From Streptomyces abyssomicinicus (GTDB lineage Bacteria; Actinomycetota; Actinomycetes; Streptomycetales; Streptomycetaceae), in NCBI RefSeq assembly GCF_008974245.1, contig NZ_BBZI01000007.1, forward strand, positions 787,275-851,274: a stretch of DNA of 64,000 bases, written 5' to 3'. The notes under the pieces are model-generated. The model was not told the DNA's origin, did no database searches, and saw only the letters and a list, made by a program, of their open reading frames with translations. Shown in pieces: positions 8,589 to 17,011 of the stretch. Position 1 is the first letter of the stretch, and every line of letters begins with the position of its first letter. The position numbers were made by a program, and so were the translations under genes.

Positions 8589-8951
8589 ATGCAACTGCCC
8601 CTCTATCAAGCCAAGGCAGAGTTCTTTCGCATGCTGGGGCACCCGGCCCGCATCAGGATCCTGGAACTTCTCCAGCACGGACCGGTCCCGGTCCGGGATC
8701 TGCTCGCGGACATCGAGATCGAGCCCTCCAGCCTGTCGCAGCAACTCGCCGTCCTCCGCCGTGCCGGCATCGTCGTGTCCATCCGGGAGGGTTCCACCGT
8801 CAGCTACGCGCTGGCGGGCGGCGACGTGGCGGAACTCCTGCGCGCGGCCCGCCGCATCCTGACCGAGCTGCTGGCGGGACGGAACGAGCTCCTGGCCGAA
8901 CTGCGCGAGACGGACGCCCCCACGCCGCCGGTCGCGGCGACCGCCGAGTAG
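8589..8951 (+). CDS. ArsR-family transcriptional regulator
   Basis: A 120-aa winged-helix regulator. The family signature FFRMLGHPARIRILELL is at about 11-27, followed by the recognition-helix region IEPSSLSQQLAVLRRAG and the wing IVVSIREGSTVSYALA. No Cys or His metal-site cluster is seen, so it is probably a non-metal ArsR type sensing redox or a small molecule. The start at 8589 is chosen because AGGAAGAG sits about 7 bases upstream; a longer form from 8481 is open but lacks family-like sequence. It has no obvious target gene beside it. Confidence 0.85.
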   Translation: MQLPLYQAKAEFFRMLGHPARIRILELLQHGPVPVRDLLADIEIEPSSLSQQLAVLRRAGIVVSIREGSTVSYALAGGDVAELLRAARRILTELLAGRNELLAELRETDAPTPPVAATAE

Positions 8952-9029
8952 CCGACCGGAACGACGTATGCCGTTTCCGGCGGCCGCTCGCGGGCAGGCG
9001 AACTGACGACAGCCTACGAAGGGAGTGCC

Positions 9030-9203
9030 ATGAGTGCCGCAGAGAAGGCCAAGGCCAAGGCCGAGAAGATCCTGGGCAAGGCAGTCCGCAAGGGAGCCCA
9101 CGCCGCCGGTGACGACACCACGGCGGCCAAGGGCGGCGCCCTCGAGGCCCGCGGGCACGGCCGGGAGAAGAAGGAGAAGGGCAAGGACGCCTTCAAGCAC
9201 TGA
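9030..9203 (+). CDS. Small Lys/Ala-rich protein, CsbD-like
   Basis: A 57-aa, highly charged protein starting MSAAEKAKAKAEKILGKA and ending GKDAFKH. Composition and length resemble CsbD-type stress proteins or short nucleoid-associated proteins, but no firm family match can be claimed. A good ribosome site (GAAGGGAG) sits 6-7 bases before the ATG, all codons end in G or C as expected, and a strong terminator hairpin follows, so it is very likely a real gene. Confidence 0.72.
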   Translation: MSAAEKAKAKAEKILGKAVRKGAHAAGDDTTAAKGGALEARGHGREKKEKGKDAFKH

Positions 9204-9246
9204 CCCCGGCCCGGCATCGGTGCCGGATCCCACATCGGTGAACGAG

Positions 9247-9283
9247 CGGCCCGCCGCGCGCACGACGCGCGCACGGCGGGCCG
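9247..9283. terminator. Bidirectional terminator hairpin
   Basis: CGGCCCGCCG (9247-9256) pairs perfectly with CGGCGGGCCG (9274-9283), with further CGCGC/GCGCG pairing inside. It sits between the convergent small gene ending at 9203 and the SsgA-like gene ending at 9298. Confidence 0.7.
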
Positions 9284-9297
9284 TTCCCGTGGGCCGG

Positions 9298-9774
9298 TCA
9301 GCCCGGAGGCCCGGGCCGCGTGAGGCGGTCGACGGCGCTCCAGTCGAGCCGTGACTCCTCGCTGCCGTCGGGGACCAGGCTCCAGGTCCTGTCGAGCCAG
9401 TGCTGCACGGGCTCGCGCGGCAGGTCCAGGAGCGCGTACCCGGTGGCGCTCTGCAGCAGGATCCGGGCATGGGTGCTGCCGGAGCAGCCGCAGCGGCAGC
9501 CCCCGGACGGCCAGACGCGGACGTCGCCGTCGCCGCTGGGCTGGTACAGACCCTCCTGGAGCAGCTCGCGGGCGAATACCCAGCGGGTCCGGCGGTCCCC
9601 GTCGGCGGTGAAGCTCAGGCTCACGCCCAACGGCTCGGCCAGGTCGTAGCGGAGGTGGACCTGCAAGGGTGCCGCGGCCTCCTGGTTGAGCACGAGGTGG
9701 CAGGTCAGCAACAGGTCGACCGGGTCGTCTCGCCGGGACCGGCCGTCGGGACCGGTGCGTTGCACGGGGGACAT
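9298..9774 (-). CDS. SsgA-like sporulation/cell-division protein (SALP)
   Basis: A 158-aa member of the SsgA-like family, found only in sporulating actinomycetes, where SALPs control septum placement and peptidoglycan turnover during sporulation. The family pattern is clear: LQVHLRYDLAEPLGVSLSF, then WVFARELLQEGLYQPSGDG and LDRTWSLVPDGSEE. The ATG at 9774 has GGAG 7 bases upstream. An unusual Cys-containing insert, GGCRCGCSG, occurs in the variable central segment. This places the window in a morphologically complex actinomycete. Confidence 0.88.
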   Translation of the reverse strand: MSPVQRTGPDGRSRRDDPVDLLLTCHLVLNQEAAAPLQVHLRYDLAEPLGVSLSFTADGDRRTRWVFARELLQEGLYQPSGDGDVRVWPSGGCRCGCSGSTHARILLQSATGYALLDLPREPVQHWLDRTWSLVPDGSEESRLDWSAVDRLTRPGPPG

Positions 9775-10600
9775 GGAAGCGCTCCAGGAGGCAGGGGCCG
9801 GCACGGTGCCGCGCGGTGGACGCCGGGCGCTCCGCCCGGCGGAGTCCACCCTGGCCGCGGCACCTGCTCACCCGCGAGACCAGCGGATGCTCACCCGTCG
9901 CTCAGTCCGCGCTCGCCACAACCGCCGGCTGCCCCGGCTGTCCCGGATGTCCGGGATCGTGCGGATGCCTCCGGCTCCGGGGGCGGGGGTTCCCCGCGCG
10001 CGAAGAGCGAGTTCGCGCCGTGCGGGCGCGGGCGACCGAAGGGGGCCTCCGGCCGTCCGGCGCCCTCCCGGGTGACCGGATCGCACGCCGGCGTGCGCGG
10101 TCCGAGGTGGTGGTTGAACGGTGAATGACCCACTTTTCCCGGGGATCCGCCGCATGGCCCGGGAATGGACCGTCTCGTTCGGGCGCGCGCCGGGGCGCAA
10201 AAGGCGCGTGAAACGGTTGGCGGGATGTAGCGTCTTGCGCAATTGCCAGAGACACTCTCGCGCACCGATCGAAAAGCGTCACCGGCGGCTTCTCGCCGAA
10301 TGGTTTTGACGAACTGTTTTCGTGACCATGACGGCACTTCCGTTTCATTTCGACGAATGGCGGAAGAGGTTTCGGTGCAGGTCGGAAAGGGTGCAAAGGC
10401 GCGATCATGGAATGGAACGGCATATGCCCCGGCGGGTGGCGTCGTATGCGTTTCGGCCAAGTCTGAACGGCTGTCTAGGCGGATGCGTGTGAACGTTGGA
10501 GCATGAGGGAGTCGGCTGTTGGATGGGGCGTCAATTGGCCGACAAGTTGCTTCCGCGCCGCTCCGGGCGCGCGGGGAAAACGGGAACAGGGGGTCTCCAC
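9775..10600. other. 826-bp divergent intergenic region
   Basis: Between the SsgA-like gene (minus) and the acyl-CoA dehydrogenase-like gene (plus). The part from about 10,120 to 10,560 is clearly less GC-rich than the surroundings and should hold both promoters. No open frame has coding character; the frame at 10121-10309 is basic, low in hydrophobics and has no ribosome site. I see no clear operator. Confidence 0.6.
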
Positions 10601-11827
10601 GTGGATCTTTTCGGTACCGCCGCACACGACGCGTTACGGGGCAGGGTGCGGGAGTTCGCCGAGGCCGAGATACGACCCCGCATCGGTGAGCTGGAGGCGG
10701 AGAGGATCGTCGCCGAGGTCGGCCAGAAATTGTCGCGCATGATCGCCGAACAGGGCTGGATCGGCGCCACGATTTCCCGCGAGTACCAGGGCATGGGTGT
10801 GGGTCATCTCGGCAAGACGGTGATCATCGAGGAGCTTTCCCGGGTCTGCGGGGCGATGGGCGCGATGGCCCAGGCGAGTATTCTCGGCGTCGCCAAGATC
10901 ATCCATTTCGGGGACGCGGCGCAGCGGGCGGCCTGGCTGCCACGGATCGCCAGGGGCGCCTGTCTGCCCACCATCGCCGTCACCGAGCCGGGCTCCGGCG
11001 GACACGTCCTCGGAATGACCAGCAGCGCGGTCCGCGACGGCGGCGACTACGTACTCGACGGACGCAAGGTCTACGTGGGCAACAGCCATGTGGGCGATCT
11101 CCACGGTGTGGTGGTGCGCACCGGGCGGGGGTCGCGTGGGCTTACCGCCTTCCTGGTCGAGGCGGACCGGCCGGGAGTCCGTCTCGTCCCGCAGCGGGAG
11201 TCCATGGGACTCCACGGCTTCTCGTTCGGGGAGATCGTCCTCGACGGCGTCCGCGTGCCGGCCGCGCACCGCCTCGGCGAGGAGGGCCAGGGACTGGACG
11301 TCGCCTACTCCTCCTCGACGCTCTACGGCAGACCGAACCTCGCCGCCGTCTCGCTCGGCATCCACCAGGCCGTGGTCGAGGAGACCGCGGCCTTCTGCGC
11401 GGAACGGATCCGTTACGGCAGGCCGCTGAAGGACCTGACCAACATCAAGATCAAGCTGGGCGAGATGCAGTCGCGTCTGATGACCGCGCGGACCGCCCTC
11501 TACCACGCGGTGAGCCTGCTCGACCACGGGATGCCGTGCGACGAGGAGATGATGAGCGCCAAGGCGGTCAACGCGGAGTACGCCATCACCTCGGCCCGGC
11601 AGGCGATGGAGATCCACGCGGCGGCCGGACTGTTCACCGACCGCGGGGTGGAACGGCACGTGCGGGACGCGTTCCACATCCTCGCCCCGGCCGGCACGTC
11701 CGACGTCCAGTACCTGCGGCTGGCCGAGACGGCACTGGGGGAGGGCAAGGGCTCGTGGTCCGTCCGCCTCGCCCACGTGGCCCGCACGGTCCCGCAGGGG
11801 CCCGGGCGGGGGCTCCTCGCGGTGTGA
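10601..11827 (+). CDS. Acyl-CoA dehydrogenase-like flavoprotein, catalytic Glu absent
   Basis: A 408-aa protein with full acyl-CoA dehydrogenase architecture: N-terminal helical domain (about 1-115), beta domain with ITVTEPGSGG-like flavin motif (IAVTEPGSGG) and C-terminal helical domain. The GTG at 10601 follows AGGGGG; an upstream ATG at 10496 would add a non-conserved extension. At the usual catalytic-base position the YEGT motif is replaced by APAGTSD (Ala364), and the alternative base position used by isovaleryl-CoA dehydrogenase reads LYGRPNLA, without Glu. It may use another base, act on an acyl carrier protein as FkbI-type proteins do, or not be a dehydrogenase. It is monocistronic. 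Confidence 0.82.
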   Translation: MDLFGTAAHDALRGRVREFAEAEIRPRIGELEAERIVAEVGQKLSRMIAEQGWIGATISREYQGMGVGHLGKTVIIEELSRVCGAMGAMAQASILGVAKIIHFGDAAQRAAWLPRIARGACLPTIAVTEPGSGGHVLGMTSSAVRDGGDYVLDGRKVYVGNSHVGDLHGVVVRTGRGSRGLTAFLVEADRPGVRLVPQRESMGLHGFSFGEIVLDGVRVPAAHRLGEEGQGLDVAYSSSTLYGRPNLAAVSLGIHQAVVEETAAFCAERIRYGRPLKDLTNIKIKLGEMQSRLMTARTALYHAVSLLDHGMPCDEEMMSAKAVNAEYAITSARQAMEIHAAAGLFTDRGVERHVRDAFHILAPAGTSDVQYLRLAETALGEGKGSWSVRLAHVARTVPQGPGRGLLAV

Positions 11828-11830
11828 GAG

Positions 11831-11863
11831 CGGTGCCGTGGCCCCGCAGGGGCCCTGGCACCG
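11831..11863 (+). terminator. Terminator-like hairpin after the dehydrogenase gene
   Basis: CGGTGCCGTGGCCCC (11831-11845) pairs with GGGGCCCTGGCACCG (11849-11863), 13 of 15 positions, around a tiny GCA loop, starting 4 bp past the stop codon. Confidence 0.6.
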
Positions 11864-11986
11864 TGGTGTCCGGCCCCGGACGGCGTACCGTCCTTCGCGC
11901 ACGAGGGGCGGTACGCGGCCCGGGGCGGGGCACGTCCCGCGGGGGCCCGGTCGCGGTGACCGGGCCCGCCCAGCCCGCCCCTCCTG

Positions 11987-12457
11987 TCATCCCGCGGTCC
12001 CGGGCCAGACGCCGTACGCGAAGCAGCCGCTGACGTCGTCGACGCCGAGCCGCCAGTGGTGGCCCACCGGCATCCGCGGCGCCACGCCGACCATGAGCTC
12101 CTCCTCGAGTTCCTCCCTGCTCCACTCCTCCGGCGGGACGACCCCCACCAGCCGGGCGTACAGCCCGGTCAGCGCCGACCGGAGCACCTCGTCCTCGGCC
12201 AGCATCTGCGCGGGCACGCGCAGATGCGCGCCGGGCCACAGCCGCGACGGCACGACGGACGCCAGGGCGAGGGCCCGCGCCCGGTCGGGGCTCAGACCGG
12301 CGGCCTCCCGGACCTCCTCGGCGCCGGCGCCCTCGTACCGGGCCTGGAGCATCAGCCGGTCGCGCGCGGCGCAGGCCGCCGCCACGTGCTCGGCGTGCCA
12401 GCGCAGCCGCTCCATCAGCTCCTTGATCCGCAACTCGCTCCCCGGTCCGCCCGTCAT
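11987..12457 (-). CDS. Hypothetical protein at the end of the conservon operon
   Basis: A 156-aa protein that I do not recognise. It starts with an amphipathic, Arg/Ala-rich helix (ELMERLRWHAEHVAAACAARDR), includes a segment like an HTH linker (AEEVREAAGLSPDRARAL) and ends with aromatic residues (GHHWRLGVDDVSGCFAYGVWPG). Its ATG overlaps the stop codon of the PucR-type regulator by 4 bases (ATGA), so the two are translationally coupled. It is the last gene of a seven-gene minus-strand run that begins with cvnA. Confidence 0.72.
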   Translation of the reverse strand: MTGGPGSELRIKELMERLRWHAEHVAAACAARDRLMLQARYEGAGAEEVREAAGLSPDRARALALASVVPSRLWPGAHLRVPAQMLAEDEVLRSALTGLYARLVGVVPPEEWSREELEEELMVGVAPRMPVGHHWRLGVDDVSGCFAYGVWPGTAG

Positions 12458-14349
12458 GACACCTCCAGCGGCCAGGGGGACCCGTTCGCCGGACGCGGCG
12501 CCGTCGCCGTCGTCGTCAGGGCCGGATAGGGCTCACCCGCCGGAGTGGTCGCGTACATGGCGCAGGTCAGCGGCCGGATGCCGCTGAGCCGGTGCTCCCC
12601 GTGGTCCTCCATCAGGTCCTGGGGGATGCCGGTGATGAAGTCCCGCTCCAGCAGGTGCTCCGCGGCCTGGATGTGGGCGCGCACGGTCTTCGGCGCGATG
12701 CCGACCCGGACCGCGGCCTGGTCGACGTGGAACTCGCAGGTCACCCAGGACCGCAGGGTGCGGACCAGGTCACGCCGGTCGGTGGCGAGCGGCCGCAGTG
12801 TCTTGTCGGCCCACGCCCGGACCTCCGGACCGGTCAGGAGGTCGTGCAGGGTGGCCGGCGGGCCGGCCTCCCCGGCGCTCCCGGTGCCGTACATCCGCAC
12901 CACCTGGATGGCGAGGGAGAGCGCGATCCGGTGCATGGTGCGCTCGGGGTCGAGGCCCACCGCCTCGCAGGTCTGGGTGACCCGCCGGGCAAGGGTGTTG
13001 CGGTGCATGCCGAGCACCTTGGACGCCGCCGTGGTGCGGAACTCCAGTGCCATGGCGGTGAGTTCGAGCTGACGTATCCGGGCGGTGCTGAGGATCGGCT
13101 GGAGCAGCGCGGAGGCCCACGACCGGGCGGGCCCGGCCGGCAGGACGTCGGCGAGGCCCGGTGGACGCGGCGACGCGATGACGATCCGCTCCGGGTAGTG
13201 CGAGGCCCGGGTGAGCGCGGCGAGGGCCTCGTCGTAGGCGTCGCCCACCTGCTTGAGCGGATGCGGCTGGCTGCCGCCGATGTGGACCCCCGCCGTGCGG
13301 AACACGTCCAGCAGATGCCGCACGGTGTGCTCGTGCTCCTGCTCCTCGACCAGCGGCACCACGCTGATGATGTGGTTGTCGAAGGCAGGGCAGGCGACCG
13401 AGAGCGCCTGACCGGCGAAGAGCCGGTCGGCCTGCGCCATCACCAGTGCCCGCCCCGCCCGGCCGCAGTCGGTGACGTAGACCTGGGCGTGGGTGGGGTC
13501 CAGCAGCCCCGGCATGATCGACGCGGTGACCCGCTGGGCGTCGACCGCGTGCCCGGTCATCAGCAGCTGGAACGCCGACAGCCGCACCTGGCGGACGGCG
13601 TCGGAGACCACCAGGTCGTCGGAGCGCCGCCGTCCCGGCATGGCCACCGAGAGCACCTTGGCCGCGCAGGTGGTGAGTTCGGTCTCCGCCTGCCCCAGCG
13701 GACGGGGCGTGCCGACGACCAGGGCGCCCTGTCCTCCCAGCGGCACCGAGGAGACGTACAGCCCGTCGACCATCTGCCGCGGCTGGTCGGGCTGTTCCAG
13801 CGCGGCCGCCAGGGTCACGGGAGCGGCGGGCGGGGCCGCGGCGCGCACTCCGCCGGAGTCGCGGACGACCACGCTGCCGGGCAGTTCGGCCGCGAGGTAC
13901 TCGGCGATCCCGGTGACCGTGTCGGCCTGCGGATGGGCGAGCTGGTCGAGCAGGGTGCTCAGCCGCGCGGCGTGGCGCCGGGCGGCGACGACACTGAGTT
14001 CGGCGACCCGGTGGGTCAGCAGCGCCTTCCAGTCGCTGAGCGAGTGCGACGTGGTGAGCAGCGGCAGGCGGTGCTGGGCCGCCGTCTCCCGCAGGGCGGG
14101 GTCGAGCGTGTCGGGGGCCGCTCCGGAGACGACCAGCGCCGCCGCGCCGCCCGCCGACAACGTGTACATGATGCGTTCGGCGTCCTCCAGATAGCGGCCG
14201 TGGGTGACGATCAGCGCGTGCCCGATGCTGGAGCGGATCCAGTCGGTGTCGGAGAGGACCTGCGCGCAGTGCACCTCGCGGTCGTCCCCGACCTGGCAGG
14301 CGGTGATGCCCAGCTCGGGGAAGGCCGGTAGATCTCGGACGGTCAACAT
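12454..14349 (-). CDS. PucR-family transcriptional regulator
   Basis: A 631-aa regulator. The N-terminal part (about 1-130; LTVRDLPAFPELG, TLSAGGAAALVVSG) matches the PucR-type ligand-sensing domain. The middle part resembles the GGDEF-like region. The HTH AASKVLGMHRNTLARRVTQT of the PucR C-terminal type lies near 440. A second HTH-like segment follows (DQAAVRVGIAPKTVRAHIQA). The start at 14349 leaves a 7-base gap after the P450 stop with AGGAG upstream; Met at 14367 is possible and would overlap the P450 gene. Coupling to a conservon suggests control linked to the Cvn GTPase switch. Two HTH segments are more than usual for the family. Confidence 0.8.
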   Translation of the reverse strand: MLTVRDLPAFPELGITACQVGDDREVHCAQVLSDTDWIRSSIGHALIVTHGRYLEDAERIMYTLSAGGAAALVVSGAAPDTLDPALRETAAQHRLPLLTTSHSLSDWKALLTHRVAELSVVAARRHAARLSTLLDQLAHPQADTVTGIAEYLAAELPGSVVVRDSGGVRAAAPPAAPVTLAAALEQPDQPRQMVDGLYVSSVPLGGQGALVVGTPRPLGQAETELTTCAAKVLSVAMPGRRRSDDLVVSDAVRQVRLSAFQLLMTGHAVDAQRVTASIMPGLLDPTHAQVYVTDCGRAGRALVMAQADRLFAGQALSVACPAFDNHIISVVPLVEEQEHEHTVRHLLDVFRTAGVHIGGSQPHPLKQVGDAYDEALAALTRASHYPERIVIASPRPPGLADVLPAGPARSWASALLQPILSTARIRQLELTAMALEFRTTAASKVLGMHRNTLARRVTQTCEAVGLDPERTMHRIALSLAIQVVRMYGTGSAGEAGPPATLHDLLTGPEVRAWADKTLRPLATDRRDLVRTLRSWVTCEFHVDQAAVRVGIAPKTVRAHIQAAEHLLERDFITGIPQDLMEDHGEHRLSGIRPLTCAMYATTPAGEPYPALTTTATAPRPANGSPWPLEVS

Positions 14350-14356
14350 GTGCCTG

Positions 14357-15586
14357 TCACTCCTCATCGGTGGGGCGTGCTGCGCGTCCGTCACGCCACG
14401 TCGAAAGGTTTCTTCGGCCTTTGCGGGTGGTGGAGAACAGCACGCCGACGTGGGCGGGGCAGGCGCGGAACGGGCTGGGCCGCCGGGCGACCGCGGTGAT
14501 CGGTGCGGTGAGGTCCCAGAGCATGTCGACGGCCGTCTCGGTCGCGGCCTCCGCGATGGTGGTGGCCAGGCCGGGCGCCGGGCACTGGTGGACCCCCGCC
14601 GACCAGGCGAGGTGGCTGCGGTCGTGCGCGCCGCCGTCGCCCGGACGGTCGGGGTCGACCCCGGTGGCCGCGTGGTGGATCAGGACGGGGACGCCGGTGG
14701 GGACCTGCACGCCGTGCAGCACGGTGGGCCGCACCGCGTAGTAGGCCGACATGGTGGCGGCCGGGCAGCGGCGGGAGAGCGTCTCGGTGAGCGCCGCGCG
14801 CACGGTGACCGAACCGCCGATCAGCCGGGTCGCGTACGCCGGGTCGGCGACCAGCGCGTGCAGGGTGGTGCCGATCCACGCCGCCGTGGGCGCCGCGCCC
14901 AGGATGATCAGCGCGATCACCTGGTGGCACACCTCGTCGTCGGTGAGGCCCGCCGGATGCGCCAGCAGCCAGGACGTGAAGTCCCGTGTCGGGTGTTCCC
15001 GTTTGGCGTCGAGCACCTCCTGGACCATGCCGTACAGGTCCCACCACGCGGTGGTGGCGTCCGGCTCCGCGTCGGCGAGCCGGTCGGTCGCCGCGCGGAC
15101 CCGGTCGGCCTCCCGGAGCGGCAGGCCGGCCAGCTGGGTCATCGTCCGGGCGACCACCCGGTCCGCGTACTCGGCCATCAGGTCGACGTGGCCGCGTTCG
15201 GCGACGTCCTCGATCAGGTCCCGGGCGTGCCGCTGCACCGTCTCGCGCACCGCGTGCAGGTTGACGGAGGCCAGGCAGTCGCCCACCGCCCGGCGCAGCC
15301 GTTCGTGGCGCTCACCGTCGCTGTGGTGCAGTCCTGGCGTGGCCAGATAGGTCAGACGGGAGGGGACCACGCCGCGGTTCAGCGCCTCCCAGTGGCCCGG
15401 GTCCTTGCGGAAGGCCGGACCGGTCAGCACCTCCCGGGCCGCCTGCCAGCCCGTCACCACCAGCGCGTGGATGCCGTCGGCGATCTCCGTCCAGGCCACC
15501 GGGCCCTGCGACCGCAGATGGGCGTAGACGTCCTGTTCGTCGAGGGCGGTGCCGTGAAGTCGGGGGACGTGCGCGGAAGTCGTCAT
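14357..15586 (-). CDS. cvnE: Conservon-linked cytochrome P450 (CYP157-like), lacks ExxR
   Basis: A 409-aa P450 in the cvnE position. The heme-Cys motif is degenerate, WSAGVHQCPAPG (Cys335), instead of FGxGxHxCxG. The K-helix ExxR reads ETLS (Glu268-Ser271), so the near-universal Arg is missing. The I-helix has LGAAPTAAW rather than AGxxT. CYP157 members encoded in conservons of other Streptomyces are known to break the ExxR rule, and this fits them. The ATG overlaps the cvnD stop by 4 bases. It may have lost monooxygenase activity and act as part of the Cvn signalling complex. Confidence 0.82.
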   Translation of the reverse strand: MTTSAHVPRLHGTALDEQDVYAHLRSQGPVAWTEIADGIHALVVTGWQAAREVLTGPAFRKDPGHWEALNRGVVPSRLTYLATPGLHHSDGERHERLRRAVGDCLASVNLHAVRETVQRHARDLIEDVAERGHVDLMAEYADRVVARTMTQLAGLPLREADRVRAATDRLADAEPDATTAWWDLYGMVQEVLDAKREHPTRDFTSWLLAHPAGLTDDEVCHQVIALIILGAAPTAAWIGTTLHALVADPAYATRLIGGSVTVRAALTETLSRRCPAATMSAYYAVRPTVLHGVQVPTGVPVLIHHAATGVDPDRPGDGGAHDRSHLAWSAGVHQCPAPGLATTIAEAATETAVDMLWDLTAPITAVARRPSPFRACPAHVGVLFSTTRKGRRNLSTWRDGRAARPTDEE

Positions 15587-16176
15587 TGCACCTGGATCTC
15601 CTTGGGCCGGAGGACGTCCTTGACCAGGGCGATCAGGGACTGCTTCGCGGATTCGCGGGCCCGCGCGTCGATCCGGATCAGTGGCCGGTCGTCGGGCAGG
15701 CTCAGCGCGTCACGCAGGACCGGTTCGGGGTACACGGGCGCCTGCGGGAAGTCGTTGATGGCGATGACGTACGGCAGCCCGGCCTCCTCGAGCAGGCCGA
15801 TCGACTCGTAACAGGCGTCCACGTGCCGGGTGTCGAGGAGGACGATGCCGCCCAGCGCGCCGTTGAGCAGGGAGCGGATCATGTCGGCGAACCGGGGCTG
15901 GCCGGGCGCGCCGAACAGGTAGACGACGATGCCGCCGGCCAGCGTGCGCCGCCCGAAGTCCATGGCGACCGTGGTGGTCGTCTTGGCGGCGGTCGGCAGG
16001 TCGTCGATCACCTGTCCCGCCTGGCTCAGCCGTTCCTCGGTGCGCAGCGGCCGGATCTCGGAGACCGTCTCCACGAGAGTCGTCTTGCCGACCCCGAAGG
16101 CGCCGAGGACCACGATCTTCACGGAGGTGGATCCGGGTGGCAGGTAGTGCGGGCGGCTAGAGCTTCTGAAGGCCAT
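15583..16176 (-). CDS. cvnD: Conservon small GTPase (MglA/Ras-like)
   Basis: A 197-aa GTP-binding protein. The P-loop GAFGVGKTT is at 25-33 and the switch II region reads GAPGQPRFADM. NKxD is replaced by NDFP. These features are normal for CvnD proteins. It should be the switch of the membrane-associated Cvn complex, with CvnB/CvnC as partners and CvnA as nucleotide-exchange or scaffold protein. The ATG at 16176 overlaps the end of cvnC by 20 bases, as is common in conservons. The longer upstream frame is a shadow of cvnC. Confidence 0.9.
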   Translation of the reverse strand: MAFRSSSRPHYLPPGSTSVKIVVLGAFGVGKTTLVETVSEIRPLRTEERLSQAGQVIDDLPTAAKTTTTVAMDFGRRTLAGGIVVYLFGAPGQPRFADMIRSLLNGALGGIVLLDTRHVDACYESIGLLEEAGLPYVIAINDFPQAPVYPEPVLRDALSLPDDRPLIRIDARARESAKQSLIALVKDVLRPKEIQVQ

Positions 16177-16576
16177 CGAGTATCCGTTCCAGGAATTCTT
16201 TCTCGTGCGGCTGGGCCTGCGGGACGAACGGGTCGGCCGCGAGCAGGTTTCCCCGCGCCACCAGGTCGGCGACCAGCGCGCGGACCACGCCCCCGGGCAT
16301 CTCCAGATGCGCGGCGACCTCGGCCACCGACACCACGCCCGGTGCGCAGAGCGCCAGCACCCGGCGGGCCTGCACGCCCAGCCCGGCCCGCGGCGCGGAC
16401 GGGGCGAGCGAGAGGAGGGTGGCGTGGTCGGTGCGCAGCCTCGGGGGCTCCGGCGCCTCGGGCACGCCGGTACCGTCCGCCTCGCCGGGGACCGTGTCCC
16501 GCGGGAGGGGGATGACGGTGTGGGAGCGGACCACGCCACGGCGTGTGTGCCCGTTGCCTGCCGGTCCGCCGCTCAT
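16157..16576 (-). CDS. cvnC: DUF742 family protein
   Basis: A 139-aa protein of the DUF742 family, the third conservon component. The N-terminal third is variable. The conserved part has VVSVAEVAAHLEMPGGVVRA, a winged-helix-like segment, and LVADLVARGNL. Its ATG overlaps the cvnB stop by 4 bases. Partners are the flanking roadblock and GTPase proteins. Confidence 0.9.
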   Translation of the reverse strand: MSGGPAGNGHTRRGVVRSHTVIPLPRDTVPGEADGTGVPEAPEPPRLRTDHATLLSLAPSAPRAGLGVQARRVLALCAPGVVSVAEVAAHLEMPGGVVRALVADLVARGNLLAADPFVPQAQPHEKEFLERILDGLQKL

Positions 16577-17010
16577 TGCCCGGTCGCGAGCTGCCGTTCC
16601 CGGGCCTCGAGGTAGGAGCCCAGCCCTTTGATGAGTTTGAGGCTCTTGCCGATCGCGGCCTGGACCCTGGGCGAGCGGTCGCCCTCCACGGCCACCGCCA
16701 GACCGGTGTTCCGCCCGGCCGACAGCACGGCGACCGTCATCTCGGTGAAGTCGATGATGTTGTACTTCATCCGCATCTGCTCGGGACGGCTCCCGGAGAA
16801 CTCCAGGAACACCGAGGTGTGCAGCGAGGCCAGCCCGCTGAAGGCCGCGCTGAGCTTCTCGGCGGTGTCCCGGGGGATCCCGTCGGTGTGGGTGAGCATC
16901 ATCCCGTCGCTGGAGAACAGCACGGCGCCGGTCACGCCGTCGCCGAGAAGGGTGTTGAGCTGCGGGGTCATGTCGACGGTGTCGGCGGTGACGTGCGTGT
17001 ACTCGGACAT
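16573..17010 (-). CDS. cvnB: Roadblock/LC7 domain protein
   Basis: A 145-aa roadblock/LC7 protein, second conservon component. Family features are the LNTLLGDGVTGAVLFSSDGM start, AAFSGLASLHTSVF helix and MKYNIIDFTEMTVAVLSAG strands, ending with a helix that follows SPRVQAAIGKSLKLIKGLG. It probably forms a dimeric platform for the CvnD GTPase. It follows cvnA with a 1-base gap. Confidence 0.92.
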   Translation of the reverse strand: MSEYTHVTADTVDMTPQLNTLLGDGVTGAVLFSSDGMMLTHTDGIPRDTAEKLSAAFSGLASLHTSVFLEFSGSRPEQMRMKYNIIDFTEMTVAVLSAGRNTGLAVAVEGDRSPRVQAAIGKSLKLIKGLGSYLEARERQLATGQ

Positions 17011-17011
17011 C

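Noticed and set aside
9772..9785. AGCGCT-centred sequence resembling a LacI box (TGGAAGCGCTCCAG)
   Set aside because: Three mismatches to the CebR box, not symmetric, and it is explained by the start codon and ribosome site of the SsgA-like gene.
10121..10309. 62-aa plus-strand frame
   Set aside because: Basic, no ribosome site and atypical codon third positions; it lies in the promoter region.
12592..14331. 579-aa plus-strand frame opposite the PucR gene
   Set aside because: Antisense shadow rich in Gly, Arg and Val without a recognisable domain; the minus frame has clear PucR features.
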